The translations under genes and the position numbers were made by a program. Shown piece after piece: positions 11,187 through 22,383 of a DNA stretch of 64,000 nucleotides. How positions within the stretch are numbered: the first letter of the stretch is position 1; the number at the start of each line of letters is the position of its first letter. Under the pieces are notes generated by a model. It was not told where the DNA came from and made no database searches. It saw nothing but the letters and a program-made list of their open reading frames with translations. Source of the stretch: Aspergillus flavus (lineage: Eukaryota; Ascomycota; Eurotiomycetes; Eurotiales; Aspergillaceae); the NCBI RefSeq assembly GCF_009017415.1, contig NC_092407.1:4650001-4714000 (forward strand). Reading direction: 5' to 3'.

Positions 11187-11784
11187 TTAAGCTTGCTGCC
11201 AGGCTGCAATATCACTTGCCGACAGGTCAATGTTCTCTGGGATGAGGCTTTGCAGTTTGGTGACCTGCGATGGAGCTTTAAGCGAGTTAGCCGTTAGGTA
11301 GCCGTCCTAGAGGAGCAGGTCGTGCGATGGATGAAGTTGTCAACTCACTAGGCCTCTGAGCTGCCGGAGCACCAGCATGAACCTCAATGACACCCGAGTC
11401 GATATAATCTCGTGTCGTCACTCCGTTGGCAGACGCAGCGCCCAGCATTACTCGCAGCCGATATCGTCCTGGCTGCGCAATGGTGAGCCGGTTGAATCTT
11501 CCAAACCCAGTCGTAGTGTTTCCATGACGGCTGCGCACACTCGACGTCAATGTGCCGGTCAGCCCAGGACAAGCTGCGGTTCCTGACTCGTTTCGTAGCG
11601 ACACATTCACTACCAGCTGCTGCACAGAACTGTCTCGGGGAGCGCCGACAGGTCGAACCGCAACGATCACCGGTAGGGTGAAGGGAACTCCGGGACGAAC
11701 GGCTGAGGGAGGCGCACATTCGAATGTGATGCCGTATTCACGGCTGGAACTACCGGAGCTGGCTCTTGCAGCGCTTTGGACCAT
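11187..11784 (-). CDS. Small velvet-like protein, 174 aa, 2 exons
   Basis: Exon 1 is 11784-11349 (ATG to donor TA/GTGAGT). A 73-bp intron ends at CTTAAAG, and exon 2 is 11275-11187, giving 525 nt in total. Splicing replaces a meaningless tail with PTPSQVTKLQSLIP, ENIDLSASDIAAWQQA and a stop, which reads as real coding sequence. The centre holds APPSAVRPGVPFTLPVIV, QQLVVNVSLR, and FGRFNRLTIAQPGRYRLRVML with a following VIEVHAGA. The last part resembles the F-x-F-x-x-L-x-V-x-x-x-G-x-Y-R-L-R-F core of the velvet domain (VeA, VelB, VosA, VelC), a fungal NF-kappaB-like DNA-binding fold controlling development and secondary metabolism. At 174 aa it would be a minimal stand-alone domain. The family call is by motif only. 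It could be an unrelated beta-sandwich protein. It has no damaging mutations, unlike its left neighbours. Confidence 0.65.
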
Positions 11785-14700
11785 ATTGGACTATCACTTC
11801 TTTTCGTAATGGCGGTAATAGGGATTGAGACGTGATAATGTCGCTTTATGTAGCACCGATATGAGCGTGACTGGAGGACTCAACAAAGGGTGTGTGTATG
11901 ACACAAAACAAAGGAGCATGCGCCTTGCAAGGAGCAATGAGCAAGCAACTAATACTATACTGAATGGGATGACTCTGATAAGGAGAATGTTGGAATTGGA
12001 TGGTTCATGAAGATTGCCGGCTTCCATGACATATTCATATACCTCTGACCCGTCAAAGCTCCGCATATAATAGGCAGTAATATAGATGCAATATAAAATG
12101 GAACCATGGTTACTCTAATGAGCTCCGCGAGTTTGCCACCACAGGAGACTAGAGGTCAATAGATCTCAATGACCAAATGGCGCCGATCTGTAGAGGGAAA
12201 AAAGGGTCGGACAGTATGGGGAGAGGATGTCGGGGTTGTTAGGGTTTGGTAGGGTTCGCACCGATAAGACCTGCAAGATTCTGCAAACAGGACGTTGGTG
12301 TGGGACACTTCCCGGAATGTGGGCTCTCACTATTGATTTCTGGTTGACGCACGTTCTTATTTTACTTTTCCCAGAATTCTGTCTTTGTTATTTTCTGTCG
12401 CTATCTTACCGTTACGTGTCAACCACGAAATCAGATTTGATCTAAGTTTATCGTACTTTGGTCGAATTGAGTTGGCTTCTGGCTTGCCTAGAAGGCAAAA
12501 TGCAATGAGACATGTTGCAGCGAAAACTTTCCATTGCTTGTCGGTAAGTCGATCAGATCAGTCGCGGGATATGCAACAAGATTAGGGATTTGCTGACCAC
12601 GCTAGCGCTTGCGGAATTAAGGGTCATTGGTGCACTGATCCACATACGTATTCCTTTTCTAATTTATTTATTTTTTCCTTTTTGGGTGACCTGTCCATGA
12701 GCTCCTTCCCTTCAGTGTAGCTGGAATGTGAGCCTGCTTCCGTAAACTTCGGAGTTTTAATCATTGCTTTCCTCCTTTTCCTTCCTCCTTTCTAGGCCCA
12801 CCTATGGTGCAAAGAGATAGCACACTCCGTTTTTCTTTTTCCTACGAAATGTTCCTTGCCGTTTGTCTGCCAGATGATGGGGCTAGGATCTCCAAATCGG
12901 GCTCCTTGCATAGATCGACCGTATCGGCGGAGCTCAAGGACCAGAAACTTACCGGGACTGATTACCATCGCTTTTAACTACGTCCACGACAGCGGAGTCC
13001 TGATCTCGATCTTGGATATGCAGCGCCGGCACTCACTATACACGCTAAACCATCGTATCAGTGCCTCCTAGGATCACCAGCATGTTCGCTTGTCAAAGTT
13101 GTAGCCTAAGCGACGAGGGTGCCATCTCACTAGAGAAAGGCTAGAGGGCGAGTAGAGTCTGTGCAGCGGCGGATATGCAGGCCCATTGTCTTCGTGTAGA
13201 AGAAACATGATGATCACTCCTGGTATGGATCCCGGCCCAATAGATGCATCCTCTTGGAGAGGATGAAGTTTCCAGGACAGTACCCACGGAACGGAAGCGA
13301 AGGGTCTGGAACGGAAGTGATGGGATACAGCCAGTACAAATTTTTCGTTCGTGAAAGAGGAGGATTGGAACGGAACATGTGAGCTACGGAGTTGAAGTGA
13401 GAAGACTGAAAGAGGAACAATGAAAGTGGGTCCGATGGACACCCGCCTCAACAACTTCGCCACACTCTTCCTACCTTTTCAGGTTAGAAGGGGAAACAAG
13501 CCACAGTGTCAATGCCGAAGGATCTCCACCTCAGCCTCACGAACTATATGAACCAGGCAGCCGGATTAGAAATCGTCTCTGAGCCAAACTCTATAGGTTC
13601 TGATTGCAAAGCTACAAAAAGCTAACATTTACTGCTGCCTTGACTGGTCCTATCTTCCCAGCATCCCCAATTTTGAGATCCGTGGATCTGAGTACGCAAC
13701 AATCGGTGGGTCCCCACGAGGTTCTTTGTGGCTGCAGGTCCTTCACCCTGTGTTATCTAGATCGACCAATCATCGATTCGCAGTCTGACCTAGACGAAGT
13801 CTAGACAGGGTCCTTTCTGATTTTCTTTGCCGTGATTACCGGCATGGCTACATTGCTGAAGGCCGAAACGCTACTTTGCTATTATTTCCCGGCTGCATAA
13901 CCTCATGATGGAGTAAAGGAAGCCACCAGCAACCGTACTGCAATTTTTATTGAAGGAAATCAGCCAACAGTTATAGTGATCAGCTAAAGTAAGATCTTGG
14001 GTGATCAGTATGGCGCATAGGCGTAAAAGTGCAGGGGGAGAAGAGGCATAACAGGAATGGCGTGTCTAGTGACCTCTTCAATCACTCTCACTCAACACCA
14101 TGATCTGGTGAATAGCTTCTGTATTTTGGGCCAAGACTACGAGTATGAGCATGTCAAAAAAGGGGGTGAAAAGTAAGGCATAGTCTGTAGATTAGGCTCA
14201 AGCCTGTGTTACCCCATCGGCGATCCATGATCCCAGTTTAGCGGAATATGCGACACACAGAGATCATTGCTTTCTTTTTCCCTGTACCGACTTTTCGGAT
14301 CGTATTTTGCGCAGGGCATGCAGGATCCATCAGAATTTTCTCATGAATCGGCCCTCAACCATGCGAGAGCTCTCTCATATGATTGGACCGTGACCCACTA
14401 GCCACAGGTGGCTCAGACTATTGATCAACGTTCATACTGTGGCGGTGAACTATGGAGGATTCACCATTTCATCACCAACACTGTCACACTCCTTGCGGAA
14501 TCAGTTCACTCAGCATAACAGGGCAGTCGGTGAGAAACTGATTGGTGTTGGTATTGTCCAGCGCTAGCATCTGGATCAATCTATGCGGACCCTTACTTGG
14601 TCAGTTTATGTGTCCAAGTGCCGCTAAGGCCTCCCCTTCTGGAATCCGGATGCTACCCAATTATCCATTCTCACCGAAGGACTTCTGCTTCTTTGGTGTC

Positions 14701-17223
14701 ATAATACTCAATGTGACACCGAGATTCGGCCGCCCTTTCAATGCTAGGTGGCCCCTCTTTTATTTTCTTTTTCTTCTTTCTTTTCTTTTTTGCGGTTTCG
14801 GCCGGAACCTGAACCTCTGATGACGTGACTAGCATTCATCCTTGGTAAACAATCATTGCTTTACCTAATACCTATAGATCCAGGATCGGCAAACTATATC
14901 TTATGCAGGTGCTATCTCAATCTGCTCCTAACTGTAAACGTTACATCCGCCCCCAACCACGCGTACGCAGGTGGCAACAGGCCGATCGATTAGTATCTGA
15001 CATCAGAACGGCAGAGCGTCCCTGATCCGATGCAGCGCCTGTTTTCAGATCATTGCTTCATATTACTTATTCCGGTTACTTATCTCCATCACCACATATC
15101 GTCCATGCGGACCCACTTAGTCCGTGTGAGGATTTCACTTTGTTGTCGAACCTGTTTTTCTTTTTACGCCCTTCAGCAGTCTACAATCACACAGCATTGA
15201 CTGACGCCCTTCCTTGATTTGACTATCTAGTGGTCGCCACTGAACCAGGAAATCCATTATACTACACTGGGGGTAAGACATTGACTTGAAGATCGGCCGG
15301 AATTCCAGGATCAGATCTCAGATCAAACTTCACCGAAAAAAGTACCGAAATAGGCAAATAGAAAACAAGGAAATGTGGTAGTCACATTAGGATCTGCTGT
15401 TTGTGACGAACCAGCGGGTTGGTAAACGATGCGGTCGGTAAAAAGGCTATCAAACGAGCCGATTGGTTGAATGGTGATTTTGCTTTATAGTTTAGGCTAA
15501 TTGAAACCCTTATAGACAGGGATCTTTATTGTTCTGCCTGGGATTAGAGAACGGAAGGCGAATGTACTTTTTTCCAGAAATGAGAGTTTAGTCCTGAATA
15601 ATCGGAAGCAGTGGCGGGACGTGTCCACGTATCCGATCTATAGTTGGCGTTTTATAGGGACTTCCGGAAGGATATTTTTCTTTGTGAAGCTGGATCATGG
15701 ATAGAGACTGTTGTCTCAGATCCAAGCGCTACTTCACCTTGCGCTAGAAAAAAACTCTTTTGGCCACTTGGAAGATCTTGAATGTGACACAATGAAGCTG
15801 AAAAAGGATATGGAAAGAGCTATCACAGATCTTAAAACATACAAGGATACAAAGACGTATGCGAATTTGCCATCGCAGTGTTGCCTGTTTCTGATGGTTC
15901 CAACGAATTCACGCAATACATCTAGTAGAATATAGCCGACCCAATGAGCGTGGGTTATTCAAACACCTTAACTAGGAGTGTGATAACTCTGATGGCGAAT
16001 AGGAGATAAGTGAACATTTCCAGGACTTATGGGCTTCTCATTGAAGTATCTACCAATGGACAGGGGGCAATTTCGTCATCAATGACTTTTTTTTTCTAGC
16101 CAAGAGTGAAAGAAATCTGACCGGGGAGTTATCAGTATTTGACCTAGAGACGAAGTTAAATTTCTATAAAGTTTTGGGAGAACTAGAAGCGTTCCTGCAT
16201 ATGTAAAGCTATCCGGATCAGCTCTATTGGTATACGAGACGTAGGCATTGGACAGGAAGTAGAACTCACATACTTCCCAGACAGTTTCTGGGAAACTGGT
16301 ATATACTTAGCGAGATCGGAAATACGTCATCCATCCACCGCTCTTCGTTACCTTTAAGAAAACAATTTAGTGCTGAATACTTGCTAGGGGATGCAGATAT
16401 ATATATTTTAGCAAGCTTTCTCAGAGGACATATGCTCCACGTGACGTGTATTTGCTCATACTTACTAGAAATGGGAGCCAAGATAGACAATCAAGTTCAG
16501 TTGATGAACACTCTGATAATGACTGATTTTGGAAAACATTCGGACTGCAAAACCGAGACTCAAAATAGAGATTGTAGAGGATACTAAGTATCATGCACGC
16601 ATTATGCTGTCTGGTATTCGCGTGAAGAGACTATCTTGCGCATACGACTAAATATGGAGCCCCGGTAATGTCTACGTGGACTTGAATGGGGCCTGTGGAT
16701 GGCTAATAGAATACATCTTTCAGCTGTGAAGCGACAGAAGATGGAAGCAATATGCATGGTTGTTCGATTGTCATATCTATCAGTGTGCTATTGATCGCGT
16801 AGGTGGCGAGTACTACAGAGTCTATACTGGGATGAAAGTCTAGGTACTCATGCTGGTAAGGAAATGCCATCGGGATGTATCCGTTTGTAGATGGATTGCT
16901 TTCGATATATGGCTTGGTGGTGGGGGTTTCCGCTTGATTGTCTGGGAGTGGTAAATGGGCTTCGTTTTATAATGGTTGGATATGACCCTGGGAGCGATCT
17001 CATCCAGAAGTTGACAATCACCTATGCCTTAAAGCATTTCGAACAAGACTTGCTAAAGCAGGGTTAGTTGAGTAACAACATGAGGCAACCAACTTCAGTC
17101 ACGCCTTCCTCTTGTAGCTCCCACGTGCTTCTCACGACTTTGTTGTTCTCTTCCAACAAGTCCCACAACAGCTTCACTTCAATTCCCATATTGTTATCAG
17201 AATGATCATCAAAGACCCCTCCG
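11785..17223. other. Gene desert of about 5.4 kb
   Basis: I see no convincing gene. Frames such as 11794-12066, 13074-13463 (GTG start) and 14542-14820 look random or low-complexity. Around 15711-16590 several adjacent frames have mild protein-like character (for example LECDTMKLKKDMERAITDL and a downstream LSVFDLETKLNFYKVLGE). This may be a long-decayed gene, but no family is recognisable and stops are frequent. No long terminal repeats or transposase motifs were seen. The last few hundred bases are the promoter of the gene at 17224. Confidence 0.5.
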
Positions 17224-19389
17224 ATGGCACCGGTCCTTCCCCGACTCTCTCATACGCTACCTGGCTATTACCCACCAATTAGAGGCGCACCTCCCATGTC
17301 TATACCAGGCCCAAAGACCATTACTCTCAAGGCTGTTCTCGAGCTCTTCACTGGTACATTCTGCATATTTGTTGTCGCCGTTCTAATCTGGAAGCTTGGG
17401 AATTTCTTCCGTCGCTTTACCAAGAAAAATGTCATCGGAGGAGGAAACAGCCCTGCGCGTCGCTACGTAAAGGCCTGGTACGGGTGGGTGCCACTCAAAC
17501 GAAAAAATGCCGATAGGTCCATTGTGCAAAAGTGTTTCGCGAAAGTCCGACAGTGGACGACATGGAAATCAGCGAAGAATAGTTATTGTTCGATTTGGTG
17601 GAGTTCTAATCAAACGGAGCTGGAAGCATGCAAGCAGGACTCAATGCGCCGGCAACGTTTACGAACGCATCTCAGAAAATGTAAGACTATAGCAGCAGAC
17701 ACTATTCGCACTCCTTATGGATACACTCAAAGAGCAGGCAAAGGCGGCGAGTCGTACTCCTCCCAAAAGATGACTGGAGTTCTCCAATCCGAGAAAATGT
17801 TCAACACTGGTGCTGAAAGATATAAAGTACCAAGAAAGAGAAAGCGCAGGAATTTCTCCTCTGCAAAGGAGTTGTTCAGGGATGATCTTGCATGTGTAGC
17901 CCCTGCGACCCGAGCAAAGCAAGCTACAATGATTCTTAACTACTGTACAATTCAAACAGGAAAATCCTCGGTACGCTCTCTCAACCATAAAAGGTTCCTT
18001 TCCTTGGATCAGTCCGCTTGCTTCCTTACGAGGAAAGACCTCGTTTTCTATATCTCAAATAACGATCCTTTGGCAAAACGAAACCACTCCTTTCCTTGTC
18101 TACCAGATCTCAAGATTACCTTTCGGAGAGTGAGAAAACGCTCTGAGGCTTCCTCGAATTACCAAAGACCAACTAATCGTCACCGAAAATCAAAGAACCT
18201 TCGGGCATTACTATGTTCACGCAAATACCAAATTTGGTCTGCCGGGATGGCATTGAATGTTCCAGAGTGTGGGGAATATAGCAGGCATCGATTTCCAGTT
18301 CCTCCAGGGACTCCCAGGTCCGAGTTGCTGACCGGGTTCTCATCTCATCAGACGACTCTCACTAGGACGGTAGAAAGAGACAGAAGTGCCGCTGAGTGGA
18401 GTTCATTGAGTGGTTCGAGTGGCCCCAGTATCTCCAGCACTCAGAGAGGACGTGTCGAAAGAGCTAGTGTGATAAGCTGTCAAGCAAAACCCACCACTGC
18501 CAGAGCGCGACAGCCGGCAACAACGCTGTACAGGCAAGATCAATGCCAAACCCGGACTGCTCTTTTTGTTCCTATGTATCAAAACCAAGTCCAGATTGAT
18601 AAAAGTCAATGTCCATCTACGCGGTTACGAGTGTCAATACGGTCCCGAGGAAGTGATAAAGAAGAAACGCCCCTGACCAAGAAGGAGGCCAACCTGGGTG
18701 GAACAACGTCCGCACAGATCACTATTCCATTGAGACATTTGAGTAATTGGGAGATTAAGTTGGTTTATGGTTTGGACCGAAAACTTGGATGGCTCTCTTA
18801 TCAGCTTATGCCGGGTCGAAAACCGTTTCACTTCCCCCTACTTCCCAACCATTGGCTTAATATTCGCACTTGGATTGTTTATGACCCTGCATCGCGTGCC
18901 CCTATCGATGTAAAACGGCGGTTCGGGGATCCTAGATTCAACACACCTTCCCCAACACCTCAGCGTCCCAAGCGCAAGTATCCTAGAGTGACTCGCAAGG
19001 TTGCCAACACACCGCGGATAGAATCATGGAGGGTGGCTGTCAATCAAAACAGAAAAGCATCGGGGCTGAAAGACCTTGTCAAACGAGTTGAATTATACGA
19101 CGACTCGGCCGATGATCCCCCGGATGGATATATCGATCCAGCCTGCTGGTTAATTCGAAAGCCACCACAAGGACATCAGCTGTCTGCCAGACAAAAGGCC
19201 ACATACTATGAAGGTGGAGCAGGCTGGCAAGAAAGATTAGATGATTGGCAAAACATCCGCCGTTGGTATCGAATCCGCAAGGCAATACATGAAGGTAGGG
19301 CCAACAGAACTAGAGTAAAGCAAATTGCAGCTGGCATCACTCGGTTCTACCAAACATTATGGTATCGGCGACAGAAGCAGCAGACCTGA
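17224..19389 (+). CDS. Conserved basic single-TM protein, 721 aa, function unknown
   Basis: One long frame from ATG to TGA without introns. Residues 36-58 (AVLELFTGTFCIFVVAVLIWKL) form a transmembrane helix, preceded by a short proline-rich N-terminus and followed by a very basic region. The middle (about 130-470) is rich in Arg, Lys, Ser and Thr, has low complexity and is probably disordered. The last 210 residues are ordered and Trp/Tyr-rich: WLSYQLMPGRKPFHFP, WLNIRTWIVYDPA, IDPACWLIRKPP, WQERLDDWQNIRRWYRIRKA. That composition suggests a conserved globular C-terminal domain facing the cytosol. I do not recognise the family and assign no function. It marks the left boundary of well-preserved coding DNA. 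Confidence 0.75.
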   Translation: MAPVLPRLSHTLPGYYPPIRGAPPMSIPGPKTITLKAVLELFTGTFCIFVVAVLIWKLGNFFRRFTKKNVIGGGNSPARRYVKAWYGWVPLKRKNADRSIVQKCFAKVRQWTTWKSAKNSYCSIWWSSNQTELEACKQDSMRRQRLRTHLRKCKTIAADTIRTPYGYTQRAGKGGESYSSQKMTGVLQSEKMFNTGAERYKVPRKRKRRNFSSAKELFRDDLACVAPATRAKQATMILNYCTIQTGKSSVRSLNHKRFLSLDQSACFLTRKDLVFYISNNDPLAKRNHSFPCLPDLKITFRRVRKRSEASSNYQRPTNRHRKSKNLRALLCSRKYQIWSAGMALNVPECGEYSRHRFPVPPGTPRSELLTGFSSHQTTLTRTVERDRSAAEWSSLSGSSGPSISSTQRGRVERASVISCQAKPTTARARQPATTLYRQDQCQTRTALFVPMYQNQVQIDKSQCPSTRLRVSIRSRGSDKEETPLTKKEANLGGTTSAQITIPLRHLSNWEIKLVYGLDRKLGWLSYQLMPGRKPFHFPLLPNHWLNIRTWIVYDPASRAPIDVKRRFGDPRFNTPSPTPQRPKRKYPRVTRKVANTPRIESWRVAVNQNRKASGLKDLVKRVELYDDSADDPPDGYIDPACWLIRKPPQGHQLSARQKATYYEGGAGWQERLDDWQNIRRWYRIRKAIHEGRANRTRVKQIAAGITRFYQTLWYRRQKQQT

Positions 19390-19895
19390 TCCGGTGGCTC
19401 TGCCTCAACAACAGCCCTGGGGAGCAGTTACTTGAAATCTGGTGGTTCGCTAACTGGAAAACCGCAGATTTACTCTACAGATAGGGATGTTCGTCTTTTC
19501 TCCTGCGATCTATTTCTTCCATCGGCTCATGTTCGCATGTCATTTCAGGTCACTGTAGGCGTCCAGTCCTTACTATATGGCGGGTTCACGGGTAACCCGG
19601 TGGAAACAAACCAAGTAACTGTACATGCGCTCGAGACTAAATGTAACTATGATTGTAACTAAACAAGGAAATTCAACACAGTCATGGTGCGATTTGCCCA
19701 GTTGCCAAAACTCCGGTAATCCCTCATGTATCCGTTTTCTAGTTTAAGACGTTCTCCCTTGAGAAAGCATGGCCCGTAAGCGCCAAAGTGTATCGTACAA
19801 TATGAATCCCAGTATTTATTCGCAGGGTTCGGCCCCAAAAGCTTGGTGGCAGTGTTCGCATCGAATCGCTTCGAGATAGTGCCCCAAGCACCATT
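19390..19895. other. Short convergent intergenic region
   Basis: This lies between two gene 3' ends (17224 gene on +, mL60 on -). It holds only 3' UTR sequence. The open frame 19432-19662 has no recognisable content. Confidence 0.5.
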
Positions 19896-20495
19896 TTAGA
19901 AACCGGGAGGGTTCACGCGCTGGCTGACTCGTGTCCATTTCGGCAGCTCTGTCACATAATATATCAGCTACAGACTCAAATATCCCATCATCCAGCTTCC
20001 CATTCTATACTGGCTGTTCTTTTTCGCATTTCCCAAGCCAATGCCGTGACGTTCGAGGTGGAGAGGGATTGTAAAATCAAAGGACGAGCGATAAGGGGCA
20101 ACATACTGTGAATACCCTTGCGGTACGTCTTTTCCTTCTTGTCGAACAGCGTGTATTTATCCTTTGGCAGCATCTCCTCCTCGCGAGGCATTTCCCGGTA
20201 CCACCGATCGACGGATCGCGCCTTCAGGCCGTTACGTGCAAGGGCGGCGCTGATGGTGTCTACCACATTATCAACGGAGCGAAGGCGCTTCCTCTGGCGA
20301 GCCTTCTGGGGCTGCGAGATTCGCCATGGGATCTTCCTGTTTTGGGACAAGAAGGAATGGTCAGTATTCAAGCTAGACCTCTTGACGAAGACGTTCGGGG
20401 AGGGGCAATTGCGAAGGGTTCGAAGAGTCGACGACAATTAATTAGAATACATACCAAAGAAGACCCGAAAAGAGAGGAGACGTCGCTTTGAACAT
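19896..20495 (-). CDS. MRPL31: Mitochondrial large ribosomal subunit protein mL60 (Mrpl31 family), 107 aa, 3 exons
   Basis: Exons are 20495-20455, 20336-20107 and 19948-19896 on the minus strand (41 + 230 + 53 = 324 nt), all with GT-AG introns. The start peptide MFKATSPLFSGLLWKIPWR splits its Trp codon across intron 1. The body contains QKARQRKRLRSVDNVVDTI, RWYREMPREEEMLPKDKYT and DKKEKTYRKGIH. The last exon gives KLPKWTRVSQRVNPPGF and the stop. This is the hallmark order of fungal mL60/MRPL31, a small basic protein of the mitochondrial 54S subunit. Its length agrees with the family. A longer unspliced frame in the same place (to 19988) is an artefact of reading through intron 2. It is divergently transcribed from tafazzin across a 275-bp promoter. 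Confidence 0.95.
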
Positions 20496-20770
20496 CTTGT
20501 GTCTCGCAGAATATGGGGTTGCGATAACAAAGGGCAGGTGTTCAAAGGTGTAGTCACGGACGAAAATCCCGTTCTGAGGTCAGGTTCACGTGGTCCGTGC
20601 GTTCTCCTCCGCGGATTAAACAAAAAAAACCAATTAAGTTGCCAACTGCTGACACGCCGTTTTGATCCGGGGTCCTCTTTTTACCCCGTCCCTGTTTTCT
20701 TTCCCTTTCCTCCTTCTTCCCCGCCAGGCTCGAAGCGTTCCGACTATTTACATGGAGCTTCAATAACTTC
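20496..20770. promoter_or_regulatory. Bidirectional promoter between mL60 and tafazzin
   Basis: The interval between the two start codons is only 275 bp and must contain both core promoters. It is pyrimidine-rich toward tafazzin (about 20690-20720). No canonical TATA box is obvious, as expected for housekeeping mitochondrial genes. Confidence 0.6.
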
Positions 20771-22155
20771 ATGATGTCGGGCGATAGGGATTCCGGTGCA
20801 ACAGGGGAATGTCCCTCCTTACCCTGGAGGGCCATGTCCTCCGCGACAATATTTGGTGTCGCTGCGCTATGTCGCTCTTTTTTGTATACGCTCAGTCGAC
20901 CCGAGGTCAACGGCCTCGAGTCGTTCTTGGAGTTGCTCGACTCTCGAAATGATCCGTCCCAGAGAAAAAGAGGCCTACTCACAGGTACTGTTCCCGCTTT
21001 CTTTATTGTCTTTCCAACAATGGCCAGGGCTGGAATGGCTGACCTCATTATTTTACGATAGTTTCCAACCATATCAGCGTGTACGTATGTACGATGCGCC
21101 TCAAAATGGCCGAGGCGACCTGATTACTCGCGACAAAGAAGAGTACACTGACCGTGGTCGAACGAGCAGCATGGATGATCCGATCATGTGGGGTTTCCTA
21201 CCATTGCGATACAATTTTGGCTTCTCGAACTGGAACCGAAGATGGGGATTTGGCAGTCATGACATCTGCTTTCAGGGCAGGTATGACTTTGTTTACGACC
21301 TACCGCAACGAATAGCCCAGCTAACAACGAGGGACTAAAAGGCCCTTGTCCCTGTTCTTCACCATGGGTCAGGTTCTGCCCACCCATCGACTTGCACACT
21401 CACCCTACGGTGGTGTCGCACAACCAGCCGTAACCCAGGCGATCCGATTGTTATCGAAAGGACCCTTCCCCGTTAACGCGCACAATGCCCGCCCCGAGCG
21501 ACAACACTGGAGCCTACAAAACGTCTGCGTCGATCCATTTTCCGACCTTCCTATGGCGTACACAACTAACGGAGAGGATTCGCATCTGGCTCCGTCCGCA
21601 TTCTCTTGCAACTCCTACGCCTGGGTTCATATTTTCCCGGAAGGCAAAATTCACCAGGCACCGAACAAGACAATGCGCTATTTCAAATGGGGCGTTGCTC
21701 GACTGATTCTAGAAACCAACGAATGCCCTGACGTCGTTCCTATGTGGATAGAAGGGTTCGACCAGGTCATGCACGAGAGTCGCGAGTTTCCACGGTTTCT
21801 TCCACGACCCGGGCAGGACGTTAGTGTCACTTTCGGACAAAAGGTTGATACTGACGCAGTATTCGGGGATATGAGGCGGCGATGGCGGGATTTGAAGGCC
21901 AAGGCCGAATCGAAAGCTCCGGAGACTCGCGACCTCCCCGTCGGAGTGCTGAGCGACGAGCTTCTTAACGGAAAGGAGGCAGTTGAGCTGCGGAAAGAGG
22001 TTACAAAAAGGGTCAGGGACCTTGTGTTAGATGTAAGACGCTCGAGGGGGCTGCCCGATGAAGATCCAAAAGAAGGTCTGGTAGAGACTTGGATCCAAGA
22101 AGGACCCAAACGGGAAGGAAAGATGGATGATGAATCTTGGGTTCGTGATATATGA
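20771..22155 (+). CDS. TAZ1: Tafazzin-family phospholipid-lysophospholipid transacylase, 385 aa, 4 exons
   Basis: Exons are 20771-20984, 21062-21080, 21170-21280 and 21342-22155 (214 + 19 + 111 + 814 = 1158 nt). The second exon is a 19-nt microexon. The catalytic acyltransferase HX4D motif is assembled from exons 2 and 3 as SNHISVMDDP (His75, Asp80). Other family landmarks are LPLRYNF, GSHDICFQ, FFTMGQVLPTHR, a GGVAQPAVTQAI helix, and HIFPEGKIHQ, which carries the FPEG acyl-acceptor motif. Tafazzin remodels cardiolipin acyl chains in the mitochondrial membranes facing the intermembrane space. The C-terminal 110 residues are a charged fungal extension with LREVTKRV-like helices. The first exon (SATIFGVAALCRSFLY) supplies the membrane-embedding hydrophobic helix. 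The first ATG is used because upstream sequence is non-coding. Confidence 0.95.
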
Positions 22156-22383
22156 AGGCCTTCATGTGTCAATGTATAATAGGCAGAAAGACAGCCAGAA
22201 GTGTAAACCATCAAATTAGAAAGAATTCTTGGCTTAGACTCAGCCTTTCTGTGATATCGAATGACCCCGTGTTAGTGACTCAGGGGTGGGGGCGGATTTA
22301 TCGATAAGATTTAAAGCTTACACCTTCCCGCATCTCAGCGTCATTTCCAACATCCTCCGTCCTCCACTCTCACACATTCCTCG

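Noticed and set aside
13074..13463. 129-codon minus-strand frame in the gene desert
   Set aside because: It starts with GTG, has no domain or splice support, and an overlapping frame of similar quality exists.
19988..20106. Extended C-terminus for the mL60 frame
   Set aside because: It reads through an intron (donor CACA/GTATGT). The spliced exon at 19948-19896 supplies the family's conserved KLPKWTRVSQR ending.
20554..21072. Antisense frame of 172 codons over tafazzin exon 1 and the shared promoter
   Set aside because: It is a shadow of tafazzin exon 1 and the promoter, with no recognisable content.
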